From the NCBI GenBank assembly GCA_050084515.1, contig CM114272.1, forward strand, positions 23,684,001-23,748,000: 64,000 bases of DNA, in the 5' to 3' direction. A program made the position numbers and the translations under genes. Shown here piece by piece: positions 12,344 to 26,639 of the stretch (the stretch's first letter is position 1; every line of letters starts with the position of its first letter). The notes under the pieces are model-generated. The model had not been told where the DNA came from. It worked only from the letters and a program-made list of their open reading frames with translations, and searched no databases. Origin of the DNA: Blasia pusilla. Lineage: Eukaryota; Marchantiophyta; Marchantiopsida; Blasiales.

Positions 12344-15300
12344 ATTATTTCCAGGATACATCCTATCCATCAAATTATGGTCAATTTTTGGGACTCTATC
12401 ATAAGCCAATATATCATATCGTCTACATACTAAAGGGAGAGTTTCTTTTTATGGATGTTCGGCCTTGCTTTGACACGTGTCTACTAATAAATATATTTAT
12501 ACATTGCAACCCATTTTAGTATGGAAAAAAGAGGTTCAGGGTCATTGAAAGAGGGACCATGCAAAACACATGCACCTTACTTGTACTATTTATAAAGCTC
12601 CATTGTTCCATGGCCGATTGGGACGTCTAAAACCTCATTTACGTTAATTTTTAAAAATATTTCCTCTACTATCTAAGAATTTATGCATGTATATAACTGT
12701 TTAATTTAAGAGAAACGGGATAAAAAGGGCTATAGTTTGTAATGCTTCTAATAATTTTACTTTTACTAGCCCTTAATGGTGTAGATTAAAAAAAATTCTG
12801 AAATCCCTCTTATTCATTTATTTTCCCCAGATTATTCGAAATGTTAATTTTTCTAATGAGAGATTTTGAATTTTTTTAGTTGGGTAGGGAGGGGAAATTT
12901 ACCAATATTTTGGAAAAAAAATGAAGTCGTGGATTAAAGATGAGGAGGGGAATCGGAAGGTGGTGGAACATTTTCTTTTTCAAAATGATGAGAGTCGTTT
13001 TTTTCATAAACCAGAAGAGGGGATTTGGAAGAGGGAAGGGGTTTTCTTTTCTCCAAATAAAGAAAGGAAAAGCTATGAATTTCAATTCTTTAGCAAAGCA
13101 TAAGAAAAAAAATTGTCTTAAAGTGAAAGGGTTGCAGATTGGATTTTCAACATTTGAGAGGTATGTCTAATGGCTTTATATAATAGTTGTTCAATTTGTG
13201 TGCTTGCAAGAAATATCCGACTATAAATACTTTCAACTAAAATGTCCAAAATATCCAACCATGAAAGTTTTCAAATCACGACTCTATAGCCAAATTATTT
13301 CATCATAAATAGTCTACCATAAATTTTTTCCTATTGTTAGAATTTCATATCTATATTATTATGGGAGAGTTGCTTTATGATTTTAGAACTCATCCCCTTT
13401 CCATATTTGGATTTTTAGCCGAGTAAGTCTCGAGATGAATTCACAGGTAATTTTGGGTCAAGTTTTGGGTTGACTTTGGGGCTCAAATTTAGATCAGGGT
13501 TGGTTATGGGTAATTGAAAATCATTAGCCTAAGCATCACATGAATATCTACTAGTTTACATGTATTTTTGTTATCATTCTCCATTTCCGCTAACCAATTG
13601 CATTTCACGGTTACCAAATTATTATTGGATATAAATAAAAGACAAATCAAACATTTACTTTCAAATTCAAGCTAATTTATAAATTGAAATATTTTCTCAT
13701 TATTTTTCTGAAAAAACCAATCATGAGTTATTCATTGAATGATATCATTGTAATATCCTACAGTTTGGCATATTAATACTATTAGGAATTTCTTAATTTA
13801 TAGTATGATCGGATACTTGAGTCTTGGACTTTTCAACATCTTCGAGTATGATGCCATATCGATCAGGGGAAAAAAGGTTCACAAATAACTCTATTTTTTC
13901 TCAAATTGTATTTAATTTGAAGTGTATGGAGTTTCAATGCATGATTTTTGATAGTATATATTTTTTTTGTGGGAAATGATTCGTAAGAGTCTTTCTCTAT
14001 GCAAAGGTTAGGTTTTCTTAAGATGAGAAAAAATTCTCTTTTTTGGGTGTTTGAAGTAAATAAACCTAAAGCGCTCTATGAGTGTCATGTGTCCATTTTA
14101 TGAATGCCGTAATTATTTAGTTGATTTCCTATTTTCAAATTTTATATTTATTAAAAAAATCATGAAAGCCTTCATCAAGGTATGCCCAAGTTTGTGATTA
14201 AATGATCAATTGTCACTATTATAATTATTATTCCATGGAGGTCTTACAATCAATTGACGGAACTTTTAAATAGTCTCTCGTCCATGCACAAAATTACAAG
14301 TGAATCTTATTTTGAAAATTTTCGAAATATATTACTAGTTTTCATTCATAGAAAAAGGGATTAATTGGCTTTAAGTACGAAGAAGTAATAAAAATCGATA
14401 ATGTCTTATTAAAAATTCTAATGATATCTGAAAAAACATAAATTTTGAAAATTTCGAGTGCATCACAATATTCTAAAATATTTTCGTAGAAAAGAAATGT
14501 ATATCCCACTTACCAAAAATGAAAAAAAAATTCCCACCGCACATAGCCATAAATTATAAGTATTGCGCATAAATCTTAAAAATAACTGGATTTAGAAATA
14601 ATATTCATAAAATAAAAGCTGTCATCAATAAGCACAAAACCAACATGGATATGTTGAGCATTGATCGCATATTTTCCCATAAACCCTTACCTTGGAAGTC
14701 GAGTTAAGGACCACTTTGGTAGCACCATAGATGGGGGTTATTTATTTATTTATCTCATGGTGTGGGAAAATTCTCACCCCAAGTGAGTGTCAATAACTAG
14801 ACCAGTCACCACAATGCAAATCTCAATTCCCAACGCCACCCCCAAAAAGTACCCGGAATAATGTGAAATTATTATTATTAGAATAGGCACACCAAATTTT
14901 CGACGCCCAACTCCCCTAAGCCACCAACAAAAATAGTCGTCATTGGAACAATAATTTCAAGGGGATTTTTAAGGCACTGTTCCTAATCCACGTGGATTGT
15001 AATGATTTTCGTATTGTTATCCCACTCGATGTAGGATAGCACAGGCAGTTTTCGAGGCCAGCCTTTATTTTGAGAGTTCTTTATTCTATTTTCAAATTTT
15101 GAAAAAGCAAATTTGGAAATAAATATGCCTTTGGAAAATTATAGATTCCCATTCGAAAGTTGAGACCAAATATTGCAAGAAAGAAAGAATTATTTTGGGA
15201 ATAAGAGCTTTCGTGTGATAATACTTTCTAGGACCGCCATCATCTCCAAAAGTAGTGACCAAACAAGCATTTCTATAGTGGACTCGGTACTTATCCCACC

Positions 15301-16222
15301 AAGAAATAAAAAAGAATAAATAAATCCATTTTCAAAAAATTCATCAGCATTTATTTCACCCCAAACACTATTCTTGGAAATGCTCATGTGATGGATGAGT
15401 CTTCAATCTAGGAGATGGTGTTTGATCTAGGAAGGAATAAATTCCATTTTTGGAAAAAATTCTAAAGATTAAGGTCTAAAGAAAACTTGACCATATAAGA
15501 TTGTTTAAGCCATTGTAACCATTTCTTCCTTGTCCCAAAACTCACGTGTCAATCATTCAATATATATTAAAAAGAAAGCTCTCTTCCATAATGTAAAAAC
15601 TATATTAAAACTAGGAAGTTGGCCATAAGCACCCTCCCTTTTCATCTCATTTTTTTTGAAAGTAAGAAAAAAATGGTGTTAGGAATATAAGGTACGTCCT
15701 CAACGCGTGTCAATATTTTGGATGTCGCCATGCGGGAGGCGTTCGTTCCATAATTTTGTAGATAAATGATTATGAGCGATTATCATGGGAAATTTTTGGG
15801 GTCACCAAATCCAAGATAAGCCGTAATATCTACTATTTAGAATGGATTTTAAAAAAAAATATGATCAAAGATGAGTCAACAGCCTTTGGAAATTAGGGCA
15901 TAGGGATGCCCAACACTATCACAAGCTTCCAACACATCGAATTTTTTTGTCTTCTCATCGATTTTTCTTCAAGAGACTTGTGAACTAAGTTTCAAAAACC
16001 AAACAAGATAAACATATTAAGTGTGTCAACACAAAACCTCCCAGAAAACCATCAAATTCCTTGACATCTTTTATAGAAAGTGAGCGGGTACCTAAGGAGT
16101 TAATTGTCGACTCACTTGCTAAGGTGATGATAACATCATGTAGTGTTGATTATCTCATTTCTCTTAGTCAAGTTTATGATTGTCCCTTGGGAATTGTAGA
16201 ATTAGGCCCACATGCAACCAAC

Positions 16223-16696
16223 CAAGGTCGCACAAAAATGGACATGCCCAACGGGTCCCCTTCCTAGGTGTTTTTAGTATCCCAACGGTCCGCGTGGGCT
16301 TAGGATGCAGGAAAAAATGTGGGCTCATATTAAGGAAGGCAAGCATGGATAAAATGGGTGTGCGGGCTATGAGCCCTCGCGTGGCCCGCACCAAACCTAC
16401 GCACGGCCCACACTAGGCAGGCTTAGGGCACGCGGCTAGCCCATGCATGTGTTGGCCATGAGTGTGCGAGCCATTTCTAGCTTAGGGGGGACTTAATGTG
16501 GATTGCAATAGTACAAAAAAGTAGCAATAATGGGTTATGCATTCCTAGATTGGGTGCGGGTGGCTGAGCCCGTGTGTACGTTGAGGGTGGCAGATCGCGC
16601 TCGGTGTGGCCCGTGGGTACTTAGGCCCGCACGGACATGTCTATCCTAGGGACAGACATAAGTCCGTGAACATGGATACGTCTGTGTGCAAACTTA
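16223..16696 (+). mobile_element. hAT-like non-autonomous element copy D (long, GC-rich core)
   Basis: Starts CAAGGTCGCACAAAAATGGA and shares with copy B ACATGCCCAACGGGTCCCC, CCTAGGTGTTTTTAGTATCC and the GGGCTTA core. It ends TACGTCTGTGTGCAAACTTA. No clear target-site duplication. Confidence 0.65.
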
Positions 16697-16699
16697 TAA

Positions 16700-19320
16700 T
16701 AAAAAAATGACCGTGATCCTACATACGTAATTACATGCACTTCACACAATTTTTTTTCTTATTTCTGTTTTTTAATGGAACCCTAATGACATACCTTGTT
16801 AGGGTGATCACAAGGAGTGGTCAGTTCCTACCTCTTCTTCCAATGGGAATTTGCTCTTAGGGATTTTTACCATGGTTATCAATAATCTTCCCTTTCTATG
16901 GATGGATGGCTTCAAAGATGTTAATGTGACCTATGTGCAAGATTAATTATTAATCATAGTTGCATTGACCAAGGTTAATTTAAACTTCAGTCCCCTTCCA
17001 ACATGGTCCAAGTTGTATTGACACCTACATAATCGCCATTTCATCTATCCAAACATAGAAGGATAGAGTGTGAGACTCCATTTACTTAATGCATGAATTA
17101 ATAAAAAAATGTTGGGACTAATCTAATGTTAGAGCCCCTTAGAAATTCTTTTTCATTTTTGTGTATCTATGATAATCATTTTTTTGGGAATTTTATCTAA
17201 ATTGCAAGAGATAAGACTAGGATTAAAGACACATGGGGACTTTTGAAGAGGAGGAGGAGGAGAAGAAGGATCATCGAGTGTTTTGATAGTAATTGTTGTG
17301 CTCCTATTCCAATATTCCCAATCTTAGACTGAATTTATTCATCCCCTCATATTGAAGCTTCCTATTTTTTTTTCCACTTATTTTGAAGCTTTTTAAAATT
17401 TTTTGGGATATTTTGTCCTCCCTCTTTTCATGAGTATGTTCACAAATCTCTAGAAAAAGGCTCAAACATATTGCTCTTTGTATGGTTGATTGCCATGTGA
17501 TTAATGGGAGCCACTAATCTCATTATCGATCTTTTGATTATCTTCTTAGTTTAATACTTTCTTTATTTTCTCTCTTATCTTGAATGACATTAATACATCT
17601 AATTCTATTTTCATGGACCTTAAAAGTCTGTATCTTTGCTTATTTGGTTTTATATACCCTCCTTGAATTATAGCCTCTTCCCTTGATTCCCCTTGTCTCT
17701 TGATCTTGATACATTTCTCCGAATACTCATACACCCATTATCTTCTCTAAAAAATTCTCATGTTATTCCCATCCCATCTTTTCCTATTCATCATAATCTC
17801 GATCTACTTTTATCAAATCCTACTACTTTGCCATCTTCACATACCTTAGATGAATCATTATTTCAAACTTCCATTTCGTCTATCCTCATCTCTCTTCCTC
17901 CTCTATCTCCAAATTGTGTAGGGTATGCCCCATATTTTCATCCATCATTATCTCATTTCCCTCCCACGTTCCCCCATGTAACCATTCCTATTATTATATA
18001 TATATGCCTAAGGTTAATTGTATAGGTTACGGTAAATATTTTTCTCCAATTGGATCAAATGACACGAGAAATATTTTCAATCCATGCATGGGCCTTGAAT
18101 CCCTAACCCCATACTCCCTCCTACTACAATCCCTACTTCGGACGCTAAAATATCGTTAAGCCAAATTGATCCCCTCTGCTCTTGCCATCGTAGTCTTCCT
18201 CATCCTAGACTCTACACATGCATTCTTATTATGCTTTTTTGTTCCCTTCAAGCATCAACTCGAGCATTTTCATTTGACTTATTCCCTTGTATTATTGAGA
18301 TGCCATATTACAAGTTTAACATCTCGCATGATGCTTTCTTATACCCGTGTTTAAGAGAAACAGTCTTCCTTAAACCTTCGAGTCCAACATAGTAAATTTC
18401 AAATATATCCTCATTCATGAATTCCCTCCAAATTCATCCCACCTACTTTTGATTTTACCATTTGTATCAAGGGTGTTTAGGTATTCGAGTGCTTGTTGTT
18501 CCAATGGACTCACAGATTATGTATTCAACTACCTTGATCACGCCTGTTTAAAAAATTAGAATGGCTCCGTCTGCTACCTCAGCTAGTAAATCCCTAAATT
18601 GCTGACGGGATTCTCTACCAATATTTCCTTTGACATACTTCATATCTTCTTCATACTTATCCTCCCTCCTCAAAGCTTTTACATTTTTTGGTCATTCAAT
18701 GAACTTATTGGACGTAATATTTTTGATAGATTTGGTTATGCTTTTGCTTCACGAAAAGTTATTTTCCTAATTCTTTAGGAGATGTGGGATCTTCCTCCAA
18801 GTCACAACTACTCCGGAAAGAATTTTAGGGAGTTGATCTATGTTGCTTCTATCATGATTGAAAGGCTTCTCCATGAAGATACACGTGTCCATATTAAGGA
18901 TGATCTTATTTCACTTCCACTAAAGATCTTCCGTTGCTCTTCTTCCAATTGCTACATGAGCAATTCTACCCTCTTTTACAACTTATTATGAAAGGGCTTG
19001 ATCAACTTTACGAGTTTATTTCCAAGAATTTGCATCAAATTAACCTTCATATCATTTTCTCTAATGCAACCTCTACTACTCATCAAGTTTATAAGTCTTC
19101 ATGAACATGTATGAGTGGGGATTTAGCTTATTAGGAATAAATATCTTCTTCCATTTTGTCTTTTGCAAAGTAAATTCTCGACAAAACTATAGTTCCACCT
19201 TGGACTTCTCCACCCTTCTTATCTAGATGTGCCTAATTGAGTATGCAAGGAGCCAATTGATAGTAAGGATATGCATTTGATGGAGAAGAAATGGAGATCC
19301 ATGATGTAATCACAAAATCA
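16700..19320. other. Intergenic DNA without recognised feature
   Basis: Pyrimidine-rich on the plus strand, with short frames such as 17,693-18,025. No familiar protein on either strand. Confidence 0.45.
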
Positions 19321-19324
19321 TCAG

Positions 19325-19633
19325 CATAGTTGCAAAAAAAAGGACATTGACGGACAAGTCTGGACATGTCCACGGACATAGATTACAAGAGGTGGGGCCC
19401 ACACATAGAATTCATGATGGAAAGTAGGCCAAGGCCAAGTGGGGCAATAAGAGGGAACTCGGGAAGGAAGTGGGGTGAAGGAGGGAAGAAATCAGAAAGT
19501 ATAGAACATGTAGGGAAGTGGGAGGAATAGGAAAGAAGGGGAAGATAAGGCCTATATCGATTTCATAGGACGGATGTAAGTCCACAGACATGGATATGTG
19601 TGAGGACTCGGACTTTGTCCACATGCAACCTTG
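19325..19633 (-). mobile_element. hAT-like non-autonomous element copy E (inverted relative to copy C)
   Basis: Ends CGGACTTTGTCCACATGCAA CCTTG on the plus strand, so it reads like copy C from the minus strand. It contains GGTGGGGCCCACAC and TGGACATGTCCACGGACAT. The left terminus is degenerate (CATAGTTGCA). Confidence 0.68.
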
Positions 19634-20449
19634 GGCAGAAGCATAAGTGGCTTGAACTTCAATGTACCATGTTGGAATAGAGTAATTCCATACTACCTTA
19701 TACTATACAAACAACCTCTTATCAACGATTTGGTCTAGTTATATTCCGAGGTGGTTTTTGTCTATTTGAGTGATATGGTGATTTTTTATCTTACACGTTC
19801 TAGCTCGTTGTGTCGATTCGTACATACACAAGGTTCTACAACCATTGAAATTGTAAGAATCTAGGATTTAAGTTACGTGATGAGACATTCAACCAAAGGC
19901 TTGATATGTTTCGTGGTGGAAATTTTGGGCACTTACATGTCTCTTTTGATAATTTCCTCAAAACATATGGGCACCATTCCCTAAAGAATCATCAATACAT
20001 CCCTTCTCGTAGTTAGTTTCTCTACCTTATCACTTTTTGTTATCGAAAATTATCTTCATGGGATTACAACGTGCACAACCGTTTCCCTAGATGCATTGAG
20101 CCGAAATGAATGATGCTACTCATCCCAATCATGATGCAAATCTCACCAATTTTAATATATTTAGCAAATTAATTTCAATGGCCGAGTTCTAAATAATTTT
20201 ATTTTAAAATTTTTTATTTTCTAAACTCTTATCATCATTAATCTTCTACATTTCCACACCTCCTTTCCTTAGATATCTTTCATTTTTACATAATAAATTT
20301 GAATATCTGATAGATTAAAAGACATCGTGATTTTAATAGGGATCATGTGACAAAAACTAAAAATGGCATTACTAAAATAGTACTCTTATTAAGACGTTAG
20401 AATTTAGAAAATCGCCCCCAAAACCGGTAGTCGTGATAGACTAGGGCTT

Positions 20450-21130
20450 AGCCTAAGCCAGCACCAATAAACGTGGGGGGCATCAAACTGAGCATATACC
20501 TACTCTAACAGAATCGCGTCCACCAATGGAACCCATCCATCCCACTATGGCCATGACTACGCTAGCATGCACATGTATGCGGACGGGGACGGGGCGAGAA
20601 GACGCCATGTATGTATGTAGGTATGTAGGTAAGAATGCATGCATGCATGCATACGGGGGGTACCCTAGTACTCAGCACGCGTCCCTCCCATGAACGCACG
20701 GCTCCTGCAGGCGAGCTGGCACCGTGTATCCTTGTCAGCAAAGGATCCTCGTCAGGCACACGCTCCACGGAGCCAGAGAGAGAGAGAGGGACTGGTGACT
20801 TACCGTCGGGTGGGCGGATGTGGATTCCTCTCCTCATAACGGTATTCCGTAGCCTTCCAAGTTCCCACCGGTGGCAGCCGGTTCTCCGCTATAGAGACCG
20901 GGAACCGGGGGAGGGCAGGTATTCGGTGAGCGATAACTGAACTGCCCCATCACTTCCACTGCTTTAGCTATCGCTTAGTTATGGCAGCGCAAGCATGCGG
21001 ACCATGCCCGACCGTGTCAGAATAATGTTGTCGCGCGTCTGCTTGCGTGTTAGTGAACTACTGAGTCCTTAGCGGTTCCCACGGAAAGGGTCACTTAGGG
21101 AAAGCTAAGCGGGATTAATTCAGTAAGATG
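20450..21130. other. GC-rich island, possibly organelle-derived (mitochondrial-like) DNA
   Basis: About 680 bases with composition and word use unlike the AT-rich surroundings: CATGTATGTATGTAGGTATG and GCATGCATGCATGCAT runs, then GAGACCGGGAACCGGGGGAG, GCTTTAGCTATCGCTTAG and CACGGAAAGGGTCACTTAGG. The second half reads like plant mitochondrial non-coding sequence. No mitochondrial gene is recognised, so this is an impression. Short frames here are not supported as genes. Confidence 0.3.
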
Positions 21131-23378
21131 TTCACATGGGACAACCTCGTCTCTTTAAACTTGAGTTAGGAGACGGGACGACTTTAGAAACTTGTCATGT
21201 AGTTATAGTCGGATCAAGTTCAATTTATTTAATGGCCACATATTGTATCAGAACTTCTCCTTTGGAAGTAGGTGTGATCCCTCCATTTGGAGCAAGTAAT
21301 AATTTAAGAATTAAAAATGTGTGGTTCTATTTCCTATTGTTGATGCCATTTCTTCTCCTTTTCCATCAACTGCAGTCCACTTGTTAGGACCCGCAAGGGG
21401 ACCGTGCAATGCACTCCACAGTGCTTAATCTTATATGCCCATGTCCACTCCATGGTCTCCAACCTCCGCCCCCTTTCAGTACCCGAATGCTTCCCTACCT
21501 GAATTTAGTTGATTGGGGAAATGCCCCCTTCTTCTTTTTCAGGGTCGGTTGTGACCTCCGTGTATTTGACTTGTTGAGTCCTCCTCTTTAGTATTTTTCT
21601 GATGGGTTTCCCATCACTCGTTTTTATTGAGGTTCATCGTTTCCTCCAACCAATGCCAAACCAAACTTGATGAGTATATGTCAAGATTCAATAGCTTTCT
21701 TATCAATGCTTGATATGAAGGATAAATGGAAGACAAAATATGAGGAAAATAATTGACAATTATATTGCACGTGAGATCATTTTTAAGAGATGGATTTTAA
21801 AATTTCATACACACCTTTTGATTTAATTTCTTAAGAGTAATAAAGAGCAAGGAAATTTCGTGGCTTTTTATTTCTTTGTTTCTTGCTCTATCTAATAGCC
21901 AAGGAATTTATGATGATTGGCTACTAGAAAGGTTGAGTCTACTTAAATATAAGGCCTAGACAAGATTGGTTTTGGTAGCTCTACATGAGATTTAATTTAT
22001 ATTTCCACATTCCACTATGATAATGATTAAAATGAAATGATCTTAGCTCAAGTTTGAAGTTTCAACTTCAACTTCACCTTTCCAATTTCCAATCCTCCTC
22101 CATCACCAACCCTCCTATTGGTATCACTTAACTAAATTGTGTGATAATCTCAACGTGTTTAGTGCTCATTTATGAAGAGGTCCCCTCCAATCACTATATA
22201 ACTATTAGACTTCTAATTCATATTATGTATGATATCCTAATACATTTGGGTGCTCGTGCGTGTAAGAATCACTTGCAAGTTCTTTTTTACCAATGGACAT
22301 GACTCGTATTTTTTATACTTATTTTCTTATGATAATAAAAATGCAATTAAACAATTGGGGAGAAAGTCCACAAGTACCTCTAGTATGACATTTACACTTC
22401 AAACTCGATCTCACTACTATAACTTGTGCAAAGTGAATTTTGGTATTCAACATTTGAAGCTCATAAGCCATGAACCTTAATTCTGATTTTAATTGTGTAT
22501 TTGTTAACCCATGTATAAGTTGTATATTTAGTAGTGATATGACCCATTTTCAACTTGATGCCCCACTTTTCATGTGAAGAGTATTCTTATACGTCCAAAA
22601 AACATTCACTCCCTATTTCATCTTGCTAGTTAATTTCTTAAAGACAAACAACTTCCTTCTTAAAGCATAAGAGGGGATTATTTTTTAAATTTTTTTCATG
22701 TTCTCAATTATTGAGATGTCAAACTCTATAGGGCAGACTCATCAATATGGAAACTTAATTACAATGGTCATAAAAACACAAATTTGAGTGGAAACATATA
22801 ATAACTAGTCTTTTCTATTATATGTAATTGTTATGTATATTCACACTACCTAAAATTTAGATTTATGAAATTTCTGGGGATAAAATGGTCAAATCACTTT
22901 GACATAAGTCTCATTATCACATCCCTTGATGTCATGAAAAGTGAATTAAAGAGTGGCCATGGATATGCTGTCTAGTAAGATGATAGTTACTTCACGCTAT
23001 GTAGAAGGAATTCGAAAGTGAATGTAGAGACGTGATTATCTTCTCATTAAAAAGAGTTTCATACAATCTTATATATGTGGACACTTGAGTATACCATATA
23101 CAAAAAACAAAAGATGATATCCAAAGAAGCTTCCAAAAGTAAATCTAGTCCATCCATTAGCGGCTTTAGGGCCGGGGCAATTCTATGCAGCTTTAGCAAT
23201 GAGTTTGTGATCGTACAGAGGTAAGGGTCACCTCTGGAATTTCTCTTGCTTTGTGGAGTTGAGGTTTGATTGCACCTTGTGCCCATATAAATTCACATTC
23301 AAAGAGGCAACTTGGATCCTCCAATAATTTTATCTATAAGATAAGATTAACATGATATTTTTTCCATACATTTTCTTT

Positions 23379-23379
<1 letters not shown>

Positions 23380-23422
<43 letters not shown>
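23380..23422. repeat. (GA)n microsatellite
   Basis: About 43 bases of uninterrupted AG repeats. Confidence 0.95.
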
Positions 23423-23425
<3 letters not shown>

Positions 23426-23610
23426 ATATGCTTTATGTAAATAATATGACGTTAGTTAAGAATTTTATAGGTTGAAGTATAATATGAGAGTTATGACTTT
23501 TCATGATGTACAACAATTTCAATCTCTTGTAAAAATGAGGTCTATTTAACTCAACCTTGATGAGAATGGAATTCTAAAATTACAATAAAGGATACAAACT
23601 AAGTGATGTG

Positions 23611-23699
23611 GCATAGTAGGAGGATGTTTTGATCAAAACATATAACGTAGCTCTCCTACTATGCACGTGGTGTTTTGATAAGTGCATATCAAAGCACCA
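23611..23699. repeat. Cluster of three palindromes
   Basis: Outer arms GCATAGTAGGAG (23,611-23,622) and CTCCTACTATGC (23,653-23,664) enclose the perfect 16-bp palindrome TGTTTTGATCAAAACA (23,625-23,640). Next to it TGGTGTTTTGATA (23,668-23,680) pairs with TATCAAAGCACCA (23,687-23,699) with one mismatch. Both share the GTTTTGAT word. Confidence 0.85.
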
Positions 23700-25332
23700 C
23701 TAAGGGGTGTGATCTATACGTAGAAAATATGATACTATACATCATACCACTATTTTTTGTGCCTCATCCACACAACATGGAGTAACATGCTCCTCACTAG
23801 ACTTTTTTGAAATCCGCCTATTCATATCAGCGATATGAACCCCCATGTGTCCCAAAAAAGGAGGAAATATTCATCATCCACACTAAATCTCTCAAAGCTA
23901 TCCAACACTATTTGATATAATTTGGTGTTGAGCTCAATCCTCTCTGACACGAAAAACACTACTTTAGAATCAATTCCTCAATTAGGATTATCAATACATA
24001 ATTTCACATGTGTGGCCTTAACTCTCGATCAAGTGCCCAATACCGACACTAATCCATATCTATGGCCAATCATTTTGAAGATGGTTGATATATAGAGCGC
24101 TATTGTATTGACGGTGTAGTGAGTATGTAGGTTATTTAAGAATAGCTTTATTTTGAGTGGTCAATCAAGATTAGTTACAACTCCGTTGTGTTGGGAGCAA
24201 AGTCTTCTAGAAACCCCCTAGTTTTTTAATTTTTGTTATCATATGATCTATTGATCAAGTCTACAATTAAGAAATACCCTATATGCGGAAGTTACTAAGT
24301 CTGATTATATTTGGGAGGAGGGCAATAGGGCTCTTTTGGCCCTTCCCAAGGGTATAAGAAGTGAGGAGATGACTTTCAAGAGCCATATTTCTCATTTAAA
24401 GCCTAGAAAAGAATCTTCCTTTTAGAATTTGGTATGATTTTGGATGTAAGAGTCCGTATTCCCTCATGATGGAGGGTAGATGTTGCTTGATGACCATATG
24501 TAGATTCGAGAATCGAGAGTGGAGGTAGTTATGCATGTCATTTTTATTGGAATTTTGTATAAGAAAGATGGCGAGAGGGACACAAGGGAATTAATTATGT
24601 CACTTATGTGTAGGTGGGCAATTGAGTTGACTCACTAGAAATCCGATTAGACTTGTTTGTAAACATTTTCCTTTTTCTTTTATAAGGAAATGTGCAAAAA
24701 TGTTGCCCATTTTTTTGTAGGATTCATACATGACAAACTAAGGTATGGGTAGTAGTAGAGTCACGGAGAGAGTGACGCTTGGATGTTGTGTGGCATTGAC
24801 AGTGGAAGATAGATTGAGGGGATAAACAATCATTGATGAGATAGAGGAGAAAAAACCAAAATCTTTTAGAAATCCAAACCATCACGGGATATTAGAGAAA
24901 AAATTGTGGGTCTAGGATTACGTGGATCCTAGCACATACGAGGTAGAAGATATCCATAGGGGGCATTACCTAGTGTCATTACAACTTGCTCTATTATGGA
25001 TGTAGATAGCATATCTACTAACCTATCAGCCACAACTTGTCATGAATCAATGGAGATAGTCTTTAATACATCCTCTAAAAATAGGTCCACCATCTCCTTA
25101 TGGACTACCTTCTTAAAAGTGGAAATAACCTCTCCATGCTTGTTAAGCGTGGTGGTCACTTGATCCACTTAGGATGGTCTAACTCCCATCACGAAGTTCA
25201 TGGTAGAAAGTAATGGAGAATAATACATACATACGCACACACAAAACTAGTGCGATGGATATGAAAAGTCCATTCACTCATTCTTTCTCTATCAAGCTAC
25301 AAATCAAGATGGATATATAGTATATGGAGGCA

Positions 25333-25379
25333 TAAGAAATTTATGTAAACCAAGATTGTTGGTTTACATAAATTTCTTA
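25333..25379. repeat. Perfect 21-bp palindrome with 5-base loop
   Basis: Left arm 25,333-25,353 (starting TAAGAAATTTATG), loop GATTG, right arm 25,359-25,379, its exact reverse complement. Confidence 0.92.
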
Positions 25380-25990
25380 CGAATTACTTGTAATAAGGAT
25401 TACTTAGGAAGCCTATGATACATGTTACAATCTAACATTTTAACATTGTATTGGTATGTCAAGATGCTTGTGAAAATAATAGAATAAATAAAACACTTAA
25501 ATTCTCTTTTAGAAGCCTTTAATTGTTGAAATCTTATCCCCTTTTTATTCCCCTCCCATTTTGAAAATAAAATCATTCCCCCATTCTTATTGAAAAGAAA
25601 ACCCCATTAGTTTTTTTTCCATAATTTTCTAGTGGAAGATGATATGCTTTAATAGAAATTTGTCCCTTCCTCGTGAATTACTTATGAAGTATAGGACGCA
25701 TCATAATATAAAAATTGAGCATTGTGTCATATGCATATGCTCACATGGATAATAACATAAATATAACCCTTTAGAAAACTAAAGTACTCTTTTGTTACAA
25801 ATCTATCTTCTTCTCTTTTTTCCTCCTTCAATAATAATCAATTCATTCTTCATGAATTATTTTGGAAGCCTATGACACATGCCACGATAAATATTTCTTA
25901 TAATGTGCAAATATATTAAGTGCTAACACAAATAATGGAATAGATAAAATACCTATTCAATTTTTGAAGATTAATCCCTTTATCTCTCTC
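25378..25990 (+). repeat. Three diverged copies of an AT-rich unit
   Basis: GTGAATTACTT or CATGAATTATTTT followed by GGAAGCCTATGAnACATG recurs near 25,380, 25,674 and 25,850. The first and third continue with AATAATnGAATAnATAAAA. Confidence 0.55.
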
Positions 25991-26405
25991 CTAATCTTGT
26001 GCAAAAGTAAATATTATGCCTCTTTCCCTTTGTGTATTGAAAATAAAATACTTAGAGAGTTTTGTATGAAATCTTACTTCTAAAAATTGATCATTTTCCT
26101 CTTCCCCTTTAGTATTGAAAATAAAAATTGGTACGCCCTCTCTTATTGTAAGGTAAAAGTGAGTTAGTGGAGAAGTGGAGTCGCTCAGCAATAAAATGCT
26201 ACGTGATTTATGTACAAAGAAGCAAAGAATGTTTTCTTAATATTCCCAAAGAGGTTAGATGTCGATCTTGTTAGATCAAGGATGACTTCTTGGGTAGGTG
26301 GAAGGTATGATTGTGTATGATTTCCTCATAATTTAGAGCCCACATTTGGATAAACTTACTATTTATTGCATATTTGACTTCTTAATATGGAAGATACTTC
26401 TTGAT

Positions 26406-26545
26406 CAAGATTGCATGTGGACAAAGTTCGTGTTAGCAGACATGACTATGTCCGTCTTATAGAAGGACTTGTCGATGTAGGCCCTATCTCCCTCTTCTCT
26501 CTCATTTCCCCACTTGCCTTCATGATATGCTCTTTCTTGTTTATT
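26406..26545 (+). mobile_element. hAT-like element fragment F
   Basis: CAAGATTGCATGTGGACAAA, TTCGTGTTAGCAGACATG, CCGTCTTATAGAAGGACTT and GTAGGCCC match copy C. The right half is missing. Confidence 0.6.
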
Positions 26546-26639
26546 CCTCCTCCCACCTCCACTGTCTTACCCCTAGATTTGTGTGTAACCAGGCTCTTGA
26601 TCCACTCTAGAGGGTGAGGATTAGAGAGATGATATATGT

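Larger units (their letters stand above)
10755..16222. other. AT-rich intergenic DNA
   Basis: No recognisable gene. It contains the foldback at 11,463-11,554 and the TA tract at 12,284-12,340, described separately. Open frames are short and AT-driven. Confidence 0.5.
21131..26400. other. AT-rich intergenic DNA
   Basis: No gene recognised. Contains the GA tract, palindromes and tandem copies listed separately. An 83-codon frame at 21,136-21,387 adjoins the GC-rich island and is unrecognised. Confidence 0.45.
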
